The position numbers and the translations under genes were made by a program. Below are positions 7,867 to 18,015 of a stretch of 45,982 bases of DNA, piece by piece (position 1 is the stretch's first letter; every line of letters begins with the position of its first letter). Below the pieces are notes generated by a model. It saw only the letters and a list, made by a program, of their open reading frames with translations. It had not been told where the DNA came from and ran no database searches. This DNA comes from Chlamydiota bacterium (GTDB taxonomy: Bacteria; Chlamydiota; Chlamydiia; Chlamydiales; Parachlamydiaceae). The stretch lies in contig JABDAE010000009.1 of assembly GCA_013289325.1 (NCBI GenBank), positions 1 to 45,982 on the forward strand, given 5' to 3'.

Positions 7867-9363
7867 ATGTCAATTTTGTGGTGTATGCCAATTGCCCTTG
7901 TGTTTTTCTTTTTATTAGGATGGGTCTACTACGTTGTAAAGCAAAGGCAAATCGACGTATTGCTACTCCAGGAAAAGTGGGAGAGTGAGCAGCGGCAAGT
8001 GGCGATATTACAAGGGTCAAATTGTACATTTAAAGAGGAAATAAGTGCTTTAAGAAAAGAGCTAAAAGAGGAGTGCGAAAGAAGAGCCACAGCTGAGGCG
8101 ACATGTCTTAAGATTAATCCACTTGAAGCCTCTCTTGTTGCAAAAGATCACGAGATTGCCCTTTGGCAGTCAAAAGCTGCTCAAAGTAATGAAAAGCTTG
8201 CGCAGACTGAAACGCGCCTTGAAGAAATGTTGAAAAATGCAGGGGAAAGAGTAGACCTTTTAACCCAATCGCAAACAAGGCTTGCAGAGGCTTTTAAAGC
8301 TCTTTCAGCAGATGCTCTTAAAAGCAATAGTCACTCATTTTTAGAGCTTGCAACGGCTAAATTAGAGCGCTTTCATGAAACGGCAAAGGTCGATCTTCAG
8401 ATGAGACAAAAGGCCATTTCTGAGGTGGTCAGTCCGGTTAAAGAATCGCTCGATAAGTTTGACACAAAAATACAAGAATTAGAAAAGCAGCGAAGAGAGG
8501 CCTATGCGGCATTAAATGAGCAGGTCAAGCATATGACCTTAGCGCAAGATGTATTACATAAGGAGACAACGAACTTAGTCAAAGCGCTTCGGATGCCGCA
8601 AGTCCGTGGAAGATGGGGGGAGATTCAATTAAAGCGCGTTGTTGAAATGGCGGGGATGGTAGAGTATTGTGATTTTCTGCAGCAGGAGACGATGGTAAAT
8701 GATGAGGGCAAAACGCGCGAGGAAAGACGCCTTCGCCCTGATTTGATCATTAAACTCCCTAACCAAAAGCAAATTGTTGTCGATGCAAAAGCTCCTCTAA
8801 TGGGATATCTTGATTCCTTAGAAGCCACGAGCGAAGAGCAAAGAGAACAAAAACTTAAAATTCATGCCAAACAGGTGCGCGCTCACATCATGCAGCTTGC
8901 CGCCAAATCCTATTGGGATCAATTTCCAGCTGCCCCGGAGTTTGTCGTCTTATTTTTACCAGGAGAGACATTTTTTAGCGCCGCTTTAGAGCACGACCCA
9001 TCTCTTATTGAGCTAGGCGTTGAACAGCGTATCATCTTAGCAACGCCAACGACATTAATAGCCCTTCTTCGCTCTGTGGCCTATGGATGGCGACAAGAGC
9101 TGATTGCTGCTAATGCGCAGCAAATTTGTAAGCTTGGCCAATCCCTTTATGAAAGGATCAGGATTTTGGCAGAGCATTTTGACGATATCAAAAAAGGACT
9201 TGATAAAGCAGTTGAGGCGTATAATAAGACTGTAGGATCTATTGAAGGGCGCGTGCTGGTAGCAGCAAGGAAATTTAAAGAGCTAGGCGCAGGATCTGCT
9301 CACGAAATTGCTACTGCCCAGACTATCGATAAGACGACAAGGCCCTTGCCAGATCTTGGATAA
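7867..9363 (+). CDS. rmuC: DNA recombination protein RmuC
   Basis: 498 residues with the RmuC layout. A single N-terminal membrane segment (residues about 3-24), a long coiled coil (about 25-220), and the conserved nuclease-like domain: [19 protein letters not shown] at about 245, then [20 protein letters not shown] with the acidic/lysine residues typical of PD-(D/E)XK folds, and [17 protein letters not shown]. In E. coli RmuC limits inversions at short inverted repeats, which is of interest in a genome full of long palindromes. It is monocistronic or paired with the SNF2 gene 67 bp downstream. Confidence 0.93.
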   Translation: MSILWCMPIALVFFFLLGWVYYVVKQRQIDVLLLQEKWESEQRQVAILQGSNCTFKEEISALRKELKEECERRATAEATCLKINPLEASLVAKDHEIALWQSKAAQSNEKLAQTETRLEEMLKNAGERVDLLTQSQTRLAEAFKALSADALKSNSHSFLELATAKLERFHETAKVDLQMRQKAISEVVSPVKESLDKFDTKIQELEKQRREAYAALNEQVKHMTLAQDVLHKETTNLVKALRMPQVRGRWGEIQLKRVVEMAGMVEYCDFLQQETMVNDEGKTREERRLRPDLIIKLPNQKQIVVDAKAPLMGYLDSLEATSEEQREQKLKIHAKQVRAHIMQLAAKSYWDQFPAAPEFVVLFLPGETFFSAALEHDPSLIELGVEQRIILATPTTLIALLRSVAYGWRQELIAANAQQICKLGQSLYERIRILAEHFDDIKKGLDKAVEAYNKTVGSIEGRVLVAARKFKELGAGSAHEIATAQTIDKTTRPLPDLG

Positions 9364-9430
9364 GTAAGCGTTACAACTGTACAAAGTCAAGATCATGTGA
9401 TACACTTTTGTCAGATGGAACTAATTTAAA

Positions 9431-12400
9431 ATGACACCTTTACCAAGACTGTTAAAACGCTACCAAAAGCAAGCCGAAGAGTGGCTTTCGAGTGGATTTG
9501 TCAAGGATATTGAGTTTTCCGGTACGACCTATCAGGTATTAGTCAACGATCCATTGGCGTTAAAAGATGAATGGGCATTCATTCAATTGGATGAACTTGG
9601 CAAATTGGAAAATAGTTTCTGCTCTTGTCAAGTGAGTGAAGATCAAAAGGGCTGCCCCCATCAAGCGGTCGCTTATCTTTATATTTATCACGGTCACGAT
9701 TTACCTTTACACCGCAGATTTTCAGATTCTCTTTGGAATAGTTTCTTTCTTCAATGCGCCCACGAATTTGGAGTTATACCACTGGATTTAAAGAAAAAGA
9801 CAAGCGGATGTTTTGCGATTAAGATAAGGGGTAAAGATCTTTGTACAATAGAAGCCCATGGAAAAGAGGCGGCAAGTCGCCTAGAAAAGATGATTCTACA
9901 TAGGGAAAAAGAAACGGAGGAAAATTCATTAAAATTTTCCAATGCGACCCTTGAAGAGATTGATGGGTGGGAAAAGGGTAAGCCTCCTTTTCGCCTAGCT
10001 TATGAACTCTCCCTTTGGAACGATCTTGCAAGGTGGATGATGCAATTGCAAGAGAGGGAATCGTCTTATTCTATCGCTTTTAATGGGCCTTTGGATCAAC
10101 TGCCTCAGTCTATTGCCATCTCTTTTTCTGAATTAAGTATTCAAAAGACACTTAGTCAAAATAATCTTGAAAGCTTGATTACAACTTTATCGACTGTGGA
10201 ATCTTCTTTAAAAGTATTTGATCGGCTGGATGAGGAGGTCGAAAAAATCGTATACAACGAAGAAAAGGGAAGGTTTGAAGTTCGGTACAAGGAACAAAAA
10301 GACACTCAACAAAAAGACACTCATCAAATAGGTGGAATTGAAATAGGTCGCTATTTATTTGTCTTTGGCAAGGGATTTTATGCAAAAGAATATCCTTTAT
10401 TGAAAGATATAAAAGACAATCTTTCCACAAGTGAGTTGCTGAAGAAATATCCCAAAGAACTTAAAAAATGGGTCAAAGATATCGCCATCAAGGAGGTTCC
10501 AAGAAGCGTTTCTTATTTTCTAGCCTTTGATGCCAATTGGAACTTACATATTGAATCTTATTTGTTTGAAAGAGGCGACTTACAACTTTTAAGTCTGCCA
10601 TCCACTTTTACTTTGAAAGACTGGGTATATATTGCCAAGAGGGGATTTTATAGATTAGAGCCATTAGATTTTAATGTAATAGACAAGGTAGTAGCAGCTC
10701 AAGAGGTTGAAGATTTTATTAATGAGCATCGCATATGGTTAAATGGGCAAGAAGGTTTTGCCGTGCGCTTAAGTTCGCTTGAAAGCACTTTGAGTTATGC
10801 TGTTTCAGATCAATATTTAAGGCTTGACAATGTATTAAGGGAATATAACGAAAAGGAAATAGCCAAACAATTTGGAAGATGGGGATATATTCAAGGAGAA
10901 GGATTTTTTTCGGCATCATCCACATCTTTTGAGACCCCTTTTAAAAAGGGAGTGCGAGTTCCCTTGGATCAGATTTCTTCCTTTATCAAATTCCATTTAA
11001 GCGATTTAAAAGAGGTTTCCGGATTTTTTAGTAGGCGTTGTCCTGTAGATAAGGCAGAGCTCATCATCGAGGCAGTGAAAGAAGGGCAAATCAGCATTAA
11101 GCCGCAAATTACCTTTGCAATGGGCTATCAAGTCAAAGATGTGCTTTTTTTTGATGAGTTTACTTATGTGGAGGGGGAAGGGTTTTATGAACTTCCAATC
11201 GATAAGCAGCTACCATTGGGCTATTCTAAGGAAGTTGTATTGGCAAAAGAAGAGGTCTCTTTATTTATTGAGACAATTCTTCCAAGGCTTCTTCCAATTG
11301 CGTCATATGTCACCCCATCGCTTTGTAGGCCATTAGAAAGAGAGTTGATCGTTCATGAGATTGAGAGTAGAGAAGACTTAAAAAAAGTTGAATATTCTGC
11401 AACGCTTGATTATAGAACCGAATTTGGATCTATCTCAATTGCCTCTCTTTGGAAAGCCTTTCAAGAAAAAGAAAAAAAACGATTTTTGGTATCTCCCGCA
11501 GGTCTTATCGATCTTCAAGGCGAGGAGTTTTTATGGCTTAAGAACCTTAAAAAAAGCAACATCAATTTAAAAGATAAAAAAATTGACTTATCTTTACTTG
11601 AGCTGATGCGTTTGCAGGCCATTGAAAGAGTATCACCTGATACAGAAGACAAGAAGCATTTAAGTAAGTCGAATGAAATACTTGCATCAATTGCCGAGAT
11701 GAAGGTTCCCTCATATCCTAATTTAGAGGGTTTTAAAAGTCATTTACGATCATACCAAGAGGCGGGCGTGCGCTGGCTTTGGTTTTTGTACTATCATGGC
11801 CTTTCAGGACTTCTTTGCGACGACATGGGGCTTGGAAAAACTCATCAGGCTATGGGGCTGCTTGTCGCTATTTCGAATATCGATTTAAATATAAAAAGAA
11901 AATTTTTAGTCGTGTGTCCTACCTCCGTCATTTATCACTGGAAAGAAAGGATTGCCGAATTTTTGCCGTTTTTTAGAGTTTGTGTCTTTCATGGCTCGCA
12001 GCGAAATTTATACGATTTTAATGACAAAGCAGATGTATTATTGACCTCTTATGGCGTTTGGAGAAATGAGATTGAGATGCTTTCTAAAATTTCTTTTGAA
12101 GTTGCAATTTTTGATGAGTTGCAGATAGCTAAAAACCATGCAAGTCAGGTGTATAAGACTCTTTTGAAGGCTAAAGCTAGGATGCGCCTTGGCCTCACAG
12201 GAACGCCCATTGAAAATCGGTTAAGGGAGCTTAAGACATTATTCGATATCGTGCTTCCTACCTATATGCCGGCTGAAAAAGAGTATTTAGACACTTTTGT
12301 TCGCCCGATTGAAAGAGACTATGACGCAGAAAAAAAATTGCTTTTGACAAGGCTTATCAAGCCGTTTGTCATGAGAAGAAAAAAAGAAGATGTCCTTTTA

Positions 12401-13159
12401 GATTTACCGGCAAAAACTGAGCAGATTGCACACTGCGATTTGCATCCAGGACAAGCTGCGCTTTATCAAGATGTGTTAAAAGCCTCCTCTCAAGATCTTA
12501 TCGAAACATTGCAAGACTCGTCTACGGCTGTGCCCTACCTGCATATTTTTTCTCTTTTATCGCAGCTAAAGCAGATCTGTAATCATCCCGCATCTTATTA
12601 TAAAACGCCACAAGAGTATGAGAAATACCCATCGGGAAAGTGGGATCTTTTTGTCGAACTTTTAGAAGAGGCAAGGCAAAGCGGTCAAAAAGTTGTCGTC
12701 TTTTCACAGTACCTTGCGATGCAAGATATCATCGAGCTGTACCTTAAAAAGAATAAAATAGACTACGCGGCTATCCGCGGTAAGACGATTAATCGTGGAG
12801 AGCAGCTGGAAAAATTTAACAAAGATAAAAACTGCAGTGTTTTTATCGCCTCTTTACAAGCTGTTGGTCTTGGCGTTGATTTAACAGCAGCCTCTGTTGT
12901 GATCCATTACGATCGGTGGTGGAATTCAGCGCGCGAAAACCAAGCGACTGACCGCGTGCATCGCATTGGGCAGACAAGGGGCGTTCAAGTCTTTAAATTA
13001 ATGACGCTTGGGACTTTAGAGGAGCATATCGATGCAATTATCTCAAAGAAAAGTAGGCTTTTAGAAGAGATTGTGGCACCTGATGAGCAAGACATCATGA
13101 AAAAATTCGATCGCAACGAAATGATTGCTCTTTTACAGCTCGTTCCCAAAAGCGGCTAA
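9431..13159 (+). CDS. SNF2/SWI-type helicase with N-terminal SWIM zinc motif
   Basis: 1242 residues. Residues about 64-82 hold a CxC...CxH motif (CSC then CPHQAV), a SWIM zinc finger. The middle part has four loose repeats around a GxGFY-like sequence (about residues 315, 400, 490, 580). The C-terminal half is the SNF2 ATPase: DDMGLGKTHQAMG (Walker A, about 796), DELQ (motif II, about 895, where DEAH is usual), LTGTPIENRL, and DRVHRIGQTRGVQVFK (motif VI, about 1175). Chlamydiae carry large SNF2 proteins of this design; they are thought to remodel protein-DNA complexes, though the bacterial role is poorly defined. Start ATG at 9431. Confidence 0.92.
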   Translation: MTPLPRLLKRYQKQAEEWLSSGFVKDIEFSGTTYQVLVNDPLALKDEWAFIQLDELGKLENSFCSCQVSEDQKGCPHQAVAYLYIYHGHDLPLHRRFSDSLWNSFFLQCAHEFGVIPLDLKKKTSGCFAIKIRGKDLCTIEAHGKEAASRLEKMILHREKETEENSLKFSNATLEEIDGWEKGKPPFRLAYELSLWNDLARWMMQLQERESSYSIAFNGPLDQLPQSIAISFSELSIQKTLSQNNLESLITTLSTVESSLKVFDRLDEEVEKIVYNEEKGRFEVRYKEQKDTQQKDTHQIGGIEIGRYLFVFGKGFYAKEYPLLKDIKDNLSTSELLKKYPKELKKWVKDIAIKEVPRSVSYFLAFDANWNLHIESYLFERGDLQLLSLPSTFTLKDWVYIAKRGFYRLEPLDFNVIDKVVAAQEVEDFINEHRIWLNGQEGFAVRLSSLESTLSYAVSDQYLRLDNVLREYNEKEIAKQFGRWGYIQGEGFFSASSTSFETPFKKGVRVPLDQISSFIKFHLSDLKEVSGFFSRRCPVDKAELIIEAVKEGQISIKPQITFAMGYQVKDVLFFDEFTYVEGEGFYELPIDKQLPLGYSKEVVLAKEEVSLFIETILPRLLPIASYVTPSLCRPLERELIVHEIESREDLKKVEYSATLDYRTEFGSISIASLWKAFQEKEKKRFLVSPAGLIDLQGEEFLWLKNLKKSNINLKDKKIDLSLLELMRLQAIERVSPDTEDKKHLSKSNEILASIAEMKVPSYPNLEGFKSHLRSYQEAGVRWLWFLYYHGLSGLLCDDMGLGKTHQAMGLLVAISNIDLNIKRKFLVVCPTSVIYHWKERIAEFLPFFRVCVFHGSQRNLYDFNDKADVLLTSYGVWRNEIEMLSKISFEVAIFDELQIAKNHASQVYKTLLKAKARMRLGLTGTPIENRLRELKTLFDIVLPTYMPAEKEYLDTFVRPIERDYDAEKKLLLTRLIKPFVMRRKKEDVLLDLPAKTEQIAHCDLHPGQAALYQDVLKASSQDLIETLQDSSTAVPYLHIFSLLSQLKQICNHPASYYKTPQEYEKYPSGKWDLFVELLEEARQSGQKVVVFSQYLAMQDIIELYLKKNKIDYAAIRGKTINRGEQLEKFNKDKNCSVFIASLQAVGLGVDLTAASVVIHYDRWWNSARENQATDRVHRIGQTRGVQVFKLMTLGTLEEHIDAIISKKSRLLEEIVAPDEQDIMKKFDRNEMIALLQLVPKSG

Positions 13160-13211
13160 AGAAACAAATAGATGGGAAAAAAGCCAAATTTTTCTGTTGC
13201 GAATAAATTGC

Positions 13212-13236
13212 GTTAAATTTAAAAATATAATTTAAC
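13212..13236. promoter_or_regulatory. Inverted repeat around a TATAAT box
   Basis: GTTAAATT (13212-13219) and AATTTAAC (13229-13236) form an 8-bp inverted repeat enclosing a perfect TATAAT at 13226-13231. No convincing -35 box lies 16-18 bp upstream, so an activator-dependent promoter or a chance AT-rich palindrome are both possible. It is 51 bases ahead of the coiled-coil gene. Confidence 0.3.
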
Positions 13237-13286
13237 ACCGTTTATCTGCAATAATTATTTAACTCGAGGAACTAGAGGAATATAGA

Positions 13287-14663
13287 ATGAGCTCAAGGTT
13301 AGAATTTTCACCTCTTCGGAATCCACTACTCATTAGCCAATCTAAAGCTGATGCGATGGGAAAACTACATGATTTATCCGATAGTCTTTTAACTCCCTTT
13401 CGTTTTTTGGCCACGAATGGCAAGTTGCAAAAAGTGTCTCTTAAAGGGAACTCTATTGAGCTTACCTCTAAAGATATTCGAGCCCACAGAATCGCCGTTC
13501 GCGCTATGATCACTCTTGCCGCAATTATCTTTTTTGTTCCCGCCTCCGTTTTAGCGCTTACTGGAAAAAAGATTGCCAAGTGTAACGCAAGCGTTAAGGA
13601 AAGGGCTCGGCAGGCTGTGGAAAAGTATAATGAATCCCTTCAAAATGCCGGTGTTAGAAATCAGCAAGCAATAACAGATCGTATGAATGCAGAGACTGCA
13701 GGCCAAATGACAGAGGTAAATAGAGAGGGCATTAGAAGAAAGCAACAGCGGGATGTTAAACATCAATTATCAAGCCTTGTTGGCAAATTGGATAGTGAAA
13801 TGGTTGCCTTTTATCTAGAGCAATTAGACGGAAGTAGCATAAGGCAACATGCGATCGAGGAGTTAACAAAAAGAGTTGATGCGTGTGAGCATCTATTGAA
13901 AGAAATCCCTTTTCAACATGAGCCGACTAACGAAAATACTGAACTTGCGACAACAGTGACGCAGCGCATACAGATTATTCGCGAACGCGTCGTCAAGACT
14001 CAAGGGCTAATTCAAGAAGAAGAAAAGCAGCGTCGCATAGAAAATGAGCAAGAGCGTTTAAGACAATTGGAAGAAAATCGGTTTAAAGAAACGGCGAAGA
14101 GGGTTAAAGAAGCAGAGCGAAATTTGCGGATCGCGCAAAAGGAAGACACAATTGCTGCTGAGTTAACAAAAAGGTTAGATCAGCTTAAGATGACTGCAGA
14201 TGCTAATGCCAAACAAAAAAAGAATGTAATCAAGGAAAATTATAAAGCACAAATTGAAAAGAAGCTGCAAGAGGATCTTCAGCACTATCATGCAAATTTA
14301 AACAACGACCCTGACTATCTCGCTATAATAGAACAGATCGGTGCAGAAGATCTTAAGATAGAGGAGGGCTTGTCTAATATGACAGCTGAAGAGAAGGAAG
14401 CTTTCGAGCGTGCATATAAAGATATCCAAGAGAAACACAAGAGCGTAATAAATGAGTTGGCACTCTCCCATATCGAAGGACATACAGCACTGATGCGTAT
14501 TGAGGCAGATAAGCAAAAAGTTGCGTGTGATATGAATCGTTGCGAAGAGGTAAATAGACAGATTGTAGTGGCAACTGCAGACATCTACGCCCAATTAAGC
14601 GAGCAAGAGGCAGAGGCTAAGCAAGAGGCTAAAAGAGAGCTTGATCAATTCATTGCCGCTTAA
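13287..14663 (+). CDS. Coiled-coil membrane protein of unknown function
   Basis: 458 residues, not recognised. One membrane segment at about residues 74-93 (ITLAAIIFFVPASVLALTG) follows a short basic N-terminus, and the rest (about 105-455) is almost entirely charged heptad-rich coiled coil with long Glu/Lys/Arg/Gln runs. There is no N-terminal signal peptide. A tail-out, single-span helix-rich protein of this kind fits a structural or secreted host-directed protein in Chlamydiota, but there is no direct evidence. The start is supported by AGAGGAA 8 bases upstream. It precedes folC2 by 39 bp and may share its transcript. Confidence 0.7.
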   Translation: MSSRLEFSPLRNPLLISQSKADAMGKLHDLSDSLLTPFRFLATNGKLQKVSLKGNSIELTSKDIRAHRIAVRAMITLAAIIFFVPASVLALTGKKIAKCNASVKERARQAVEKYNESLQNAGVRNQQAITDRMNAETAGQMTEVNREGIRRKQQRDVKHQLSSLVGKLDSEMVAFYLEQLDGSSIRQHAIEELTKRVDACEHLLKEIPFQHEPTNENTELATTVTQRIQIIRERVVKTQGLIQEEEKQRRIENEQERLRQLEENRFKETAKRVKEAERNLRIAQKEDTIAAELTKRLDQLKMTADANAKQKKNVIKENYKAQIEKKLQEDLQHYHANLNNDPDYLAIIEQIGAEDLKIEEGLSNMTAEEKEAFERAYKDIQEKHKSVINELALSHIEGHTALMRIEADKQKVACDMNRCEEVNRQIVVATADIYAQLSEQEAEAKQEAKRELDQFIAA

Positions 14664-14702
14664 GAAAGTGGATGTAGAAGAATTGGGCATGTATAGGTAT
14701 AA

Positions 14703-15449
14703 ATGAAGGTCATCCCCCTTAAAACACATCGAATTTTGCCTAATGATTCTTTATTCACAATTATCGATACTTACGTTCCCCCTATGCAAGAGAGGGAGTT
14801 TTTGGTGGTGACATCAAAGATCATTAGCCTTTGCGAAGGGAAAGTAGTTGCCAAAGACCTTGGTATTTCTAAAGAGCAGCTAGTTAAAGAGTCGGCAGAT
14901 GCCTATTTAAACATGGGAAAAGAGCCTTCTCGTTATGGCATTGAACTCACAATTAAAAATAATATTCTAATTCCCTCGGCAGGAATTGACGAATCGAATG
15001 GGAATGGGATGTATATCTTATATCCAGAAAATATCCAAGAATCGGCAAAAAAAATTTGGGAACATATTCGATGCCGCGATAAAATTAAAGCCCTTGGGGT
15101 GATCATCACAGATAGTCATACGACTCCAATGCGCCGAGGTGTCATTGGAATTGGATTGGGATGGTGCGGCTTTAAACCATTGTACAGCTACATCGGAAAA
15201 CCGGACTGTTTTGATGTCCCTTTACGCGTCACCATGATCAATATCCTAGATGCATTGGCAGTTGCTGCTGTGTTTTGCATGGGGGAAGGAAATGAGCAGA
15301 CGCCATTTGCGAGGGTTTCCAATGCACCTAAAATCGAATTTCAAGATGAGCCTCCGACTATAGAAGAAGTCAATGCGCTATCTATTCCGATGGAAGAAGA
15401 CTTGTATGCCCCTTTATTGAAAAACGGGGATTGGGTCTTTAGAGACTGA
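14703..15449 (+). CDS. folC2: CofE-like folate gamma-glutamyl ligase
   Basis: 248 residues of the coenzyme F420-0:gamma-glutamyl ligase family (CofE/FbiB N-terminal domain): VVTSKIISLCEGKVV near residue 45, GIDESNGNG near 100, and VIITDSHTTPMRRGVIGIGLG near 140. Chlamydiae do not make F420. In Chlamydia a homologue of this family next to folA has been proposed and tested as the replacement for folylpolyglutamate synthase (FolC2). The same neighbour order here (dihydrofolate reductase 50 bp downstream) supports the folate role. The gap to folA contains a repeat fragment. Confidence 0.82.
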   Translation: MKVIPLKTHRILPNDSLFTIIDTYVPPMQEREFLVVTSKIISLCEGKVVAKDLGISKEQLVKESADAYLNMGKEPSRYGIELTIKNNILIPSAGIDESNGNGMYILYPENIQESAKKIWEHIRCRDKIKALGVIITDSHTTPMRRGVIGIGLGWCGFKPLYSYIGKPDCFDVPLRVTMINILDALAVAAVFCMGEGNEQTPFARVSNAPKIEFQDEPPTIEEVNALSIPMEEDLYAPLLKNGDWVFRD

Positions 15450-15458
15450 AAAAAAATC

Positions 15459-15484
15459 CCCCCGGAGGTTTCTTGTCAGCCTCT
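15459..15484 (-). repeat. Short interspersed repeat fragment, copy 2
   Basis: Reverse complement matches 4670-4695 in 24 of 26 positions by eye (GAGGCTGACAAGAAACCTCC on the minus strand). It fills half of the 50-base gap between folC2 and folA. Confidence 0.55.
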
Positions 15485-15499
15485 ATAGAAATTTAAGCC

Positions 15500-15997
15500 A
15501 TGAATGTAAAAAGATTTTATGCGATTGCCGCTTGCGATCCTAAAGGGGTTTTGGGAAAGTCTGGAAGGCTACCTTGGCACTATCCGGAAGATTTACAACA
15601 TTTTGCTAAGACAACATGCAATCATATTATTGTAATGGGATTTCGCTCTTATCTCACTTTCCCAAAAAAATATTGTAAAGAGCGCCTCGTCATTGTATTC
15701 AGCCGTCAGCACCAAATGGAGTTTCAAAAGAAGTCTAATGTCATCATTGTGAATTCTTTGCAAGATTTCCTTAGCTTAAAATGTCTTTCAGAAGGCAAGG
15801 ATGTCTACATAAGCGGTGGAGCACAGATCTACACCCTATTCTTACAATCAAATCTCATTAAGGAATTAGTTTTAACCGAATTAAAACAGTCCTACGAAGG
15901 CGATGTTTTTCTTCCGTTATCACTCATTCGGGATTGGCCACGAAAAAAAGTTCAAGAAAATAAGGACTTTGCCATTTATCACTATTTGAACGAATAA
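15500..15997 (+). CDS. folA: Dihydrofolate reductase
   Basis: 165 residues, the normal size. The substrate loop GRLPWHYPEDLQHF holds the acidic residue (Asp in EDL, equivalent to E. coli Asp27), VMGFRSYLTFPKK matches the NADPH-binding motif, and DVYISGGAQIY the glycine pair before the last helix. It reduces dihydrofolate to tetrahydrofolate with NADPH in the cytoplasm. It follows folC2 by 50 bp; the repeat fragment lies between, so co-transcription is likely but not certain. No folP/folB genes are present in the window. Confidence 0.95.
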   Translation: MNVKRFYAIAACDPKGVLGKSGRLPWHYPEDLQHFAKTTCNHIIVMGFRSYLTFPKKYCKERLVIVFSRQHQMEFQKKSNVIIVNSLQDFLSLKCLSEGKDVYISGGAQIYTLFLQSNLIKELVLTELKQSYEGDVFLPLSLIRDWPRKKVQENKDFAIYHYLNE

Positions 15998-16039
15998 CAG
16001 AATTTCACGAAGTTTTCGGTTTTAATTGCTTATTATTCT

Positions 16040-16093
16040 TTTAAACAATGCCTAATTGTGGTATTATTATTTTTTTTGGACTAAAATTAGTCC
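16040..16093 (+). promoter_or_regulatory. Predicted promoter and palindromic operator of the SulP transporter
   Basis: TTTAAA (16040-16045) and TATTAT (16062-16067) are 16 bp apart. Immediately downstream lies the perfect palindrome GGACTAAAATTAGTCC at 16078-16093, where a repressor would block transcription. It ends 20 bases ahead of the chosen ATG at 16114. Confidence 0.4.
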
Positions 16094-16113
16094 ATTCACG
16101 ATTTATAATTTTT

Positions 16114-18015
16114 ATGACGTATACAGCGCAACACCACGCAGACGATGTTTCCTTTTTTCCTTGCAAGGATGAGCTGTCCCATTATTCTTTTGCTACCCTA
16201 AAAAAGGATGCGAAAGCCGCCATTTCCGTTGCCCTTTTGACGCTGCCACAGGCCATGGCCTATGCACTTTTGGCCGGATTGCCTTTAAGTTCAGGTCTTT
16301 TTGCAGCGATCTACTCATCGATGATTGCAGCAACCTTTGGCTCATCAAAGCATGTCGTGGTGGGTCCAAGTAATGCCATTGCGATTTTAGTGCAGTCGGG
16401 AACAGCAGATATTCTCTATAGCTATTATAGGGGAGTGGAGGGGATTGAAAGGGAAGTTGCCTCTTTGCAAATATTGACGCAGCTTGCCTTTCTCACAGGT
16501 TTAATACAAGTTGTTGCCGCCTGGTGTAAACTGGGAAGGCTGACCCAATTTGTCAGCCACTCTGTTGTCGTGGGTTATGTATCAGGGACTGCAATTGCGA
16601 TGATGGTCAATCAACTTTTTACGTTTTTTGGGGTTGCATCGCTTAAAGCTGATCAGTCGATTTTTGCAAAGCTTATCTATTTGCTCACTCACTTTACTGA
16701 GTTGCATGGTCCAACCTTTGGAGTAGGTGTTGTGAGTTTAGTGTCGCTTCTTTTCTTTAAAAAGGTCAACCGCTACGTCCCGGCGTCTCTTGCCATGATT
16801 ATATTGATTGCCTGTGGAGTCCATTTTCTCACCGATTACGGCACTTTCTGGTTTGGCACTATGGGATTTGGGAGTGGTGGCCTTTTTGACTTGAATATGG
16901 ATGGGGTGTTGCTTGTCAAAGACAGCGGGGGAATACAGACAATCATTCCGACTGTATCTTTTCCCTATTTTGATTTTGGGTTGATGAACCATTTGCTCCC
17001 CGTCTCGTTTGCAATTGCACTCTTAAGTGTAATGGAAACCTCATCTGTTGGAAAAACGATTGCCGCTAATACGGGACAAAGGCTTTCTGTCAATCAAGAG
17101 ATCTTTGGTCTTGGCCTTGGCAATATATGCTCATCTTTTATTGCGGGTATGCCGGTTTCTGGGAGCCTATCGAGGAGTTCTTTGATATTTTCATTGGGCG
17201 CAAAAACTAGGTTTGCAGCCATATTGAACGCCACCTTCGTCGGTGGATTTCTTTATTATTTTAATTTCTTCATTATGCATATCCCACTTGCAGCGCTTTC
17301 TGCTTTATTGCTTGTCACAGCCCTTACGATCATTAATCCACGGCAGTTTTTCCTTTGCCTTAAAGCGACCAATTACGACGCTTTTGTCTTGATCGCAACG
17401 CTATCGTCTTGCTTGTTTTTTAGTTTAGATATCGCCTTTTATATCGGTGTTGCGCTTTCCATTACCCTTTATTTGCAAAAGTCTGCAACCCCGCAATTAG
17501 TTGAGTACGAAATCGACCCAACAGGAGAGCTTGTAAACCTAGATCACGCAAGGCTTCACGAACATAGAACAATCCGCATCATCAAAGTAGAAGGTGAGCT
17601 TTTTTTTGGAGCAGCAGATATTTTTCAAACGACTCTTAAGGCAATTGCACAAGATGATACAAGTACTAAAGTGATTATTTTACAGCTAAAAAATGCAAGA
17701 GACATCGATGCAACGGCATGCCTTGCAATGCAGCAACTCTACGATTATTTAAATGCATCGGGAAGGTTTTTGATTGCATCGGGCATGACGCAGCAAATAT
17801 GGGATGTTCTAAGCGACTCAGGGCTTGTGCAGTTGATAGGAAAACGCAACCTTTTTATTTTCGATGAAAAACATCCCCATCTTCATATCTTAAAAGCTAT
17901 GAAAAGGGCGCATGTACTATTAGGAGATCCTGCTTTGGATAAAAAGACGCCTGATGAAGAAATGCAAGGTGTAACAGAAAAACTAACAAAAATTGAGATC
18001 AAATTAAATGTCTAA
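16114..18015 (+). CDS. SulP-family anion transporter with STAS domain
   Basis: About 633 residues. It has the SulP layout: about 11-12 hydrophobic segments from residue 40 to about 450, starting with VALLTLPQAMAYALLAGLP (the conserved SulP segment), and a C-terminal cytoplasmic STAS domain (about 485-590) with IRIIKVEGELFFGAADIF. Family members carry sulfate, bicarbonate or dicarboxylates; the substrate is not decided. The ATG at 16114 is preferred to the in-frame ATG at 16048 because the earlier one would lie inside the promoter, although no strong ribosome binding site is seen. The end overlaps the start of der by 8 bp. Confidence 0.9.
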   Translation: MTYTAQHHADDVSFFPCKDELSHYSFATLKKDAKAAISVALLTLPQAMAYALLAGLPLSSGLFAAIYSSMIAATFGSSKHVVVGPSNAIAILVQSGTADILYSYYRGVEGIEREVASLQILTQLAFLTGLIQVVAAWCKLGRLTQFVSHSVVVGYVSGTAIAMMVNQLFTFFGVASLKADQSIFAKLIYLLTHFTELHGPTFGVGVVSLVSLLFFKKVNRYVPASLAMIILIACGVHFLTDYGTFWFGTMGFGSGGLFDLNMDGVLLVKDSGGIQTIIPTVSFPYFDFGLMNHLLPVSFAIALLSVMETSSVGKTIAANTGQRLSVNQEIFGLGLGNICSSFIAGMPVSGSLSRSSLIFSLGAKTRFAAILNATFVGGFLYYFNFFIMHIPLAALSALLLVTALTIINPRQFFLCLKATNYDAFVLIATLSSCLFFSLDIAFYIGVALSITLYLQKSATPQLVEYEIDPTGELVNLDHARLHEHRTIRIIKVEGELFFGAADIFQTTLKAIAQDDTSTKVIILQLKNARDIDATACLAMQQLYDYLNASGRFLIASGMTQQIWDVLSDSGLVQLIGKRNLFIFDEKHPHLHILKAMKRAHVLLGDPALDKKTPDEEMQGVTEKLTKIEIKLNV

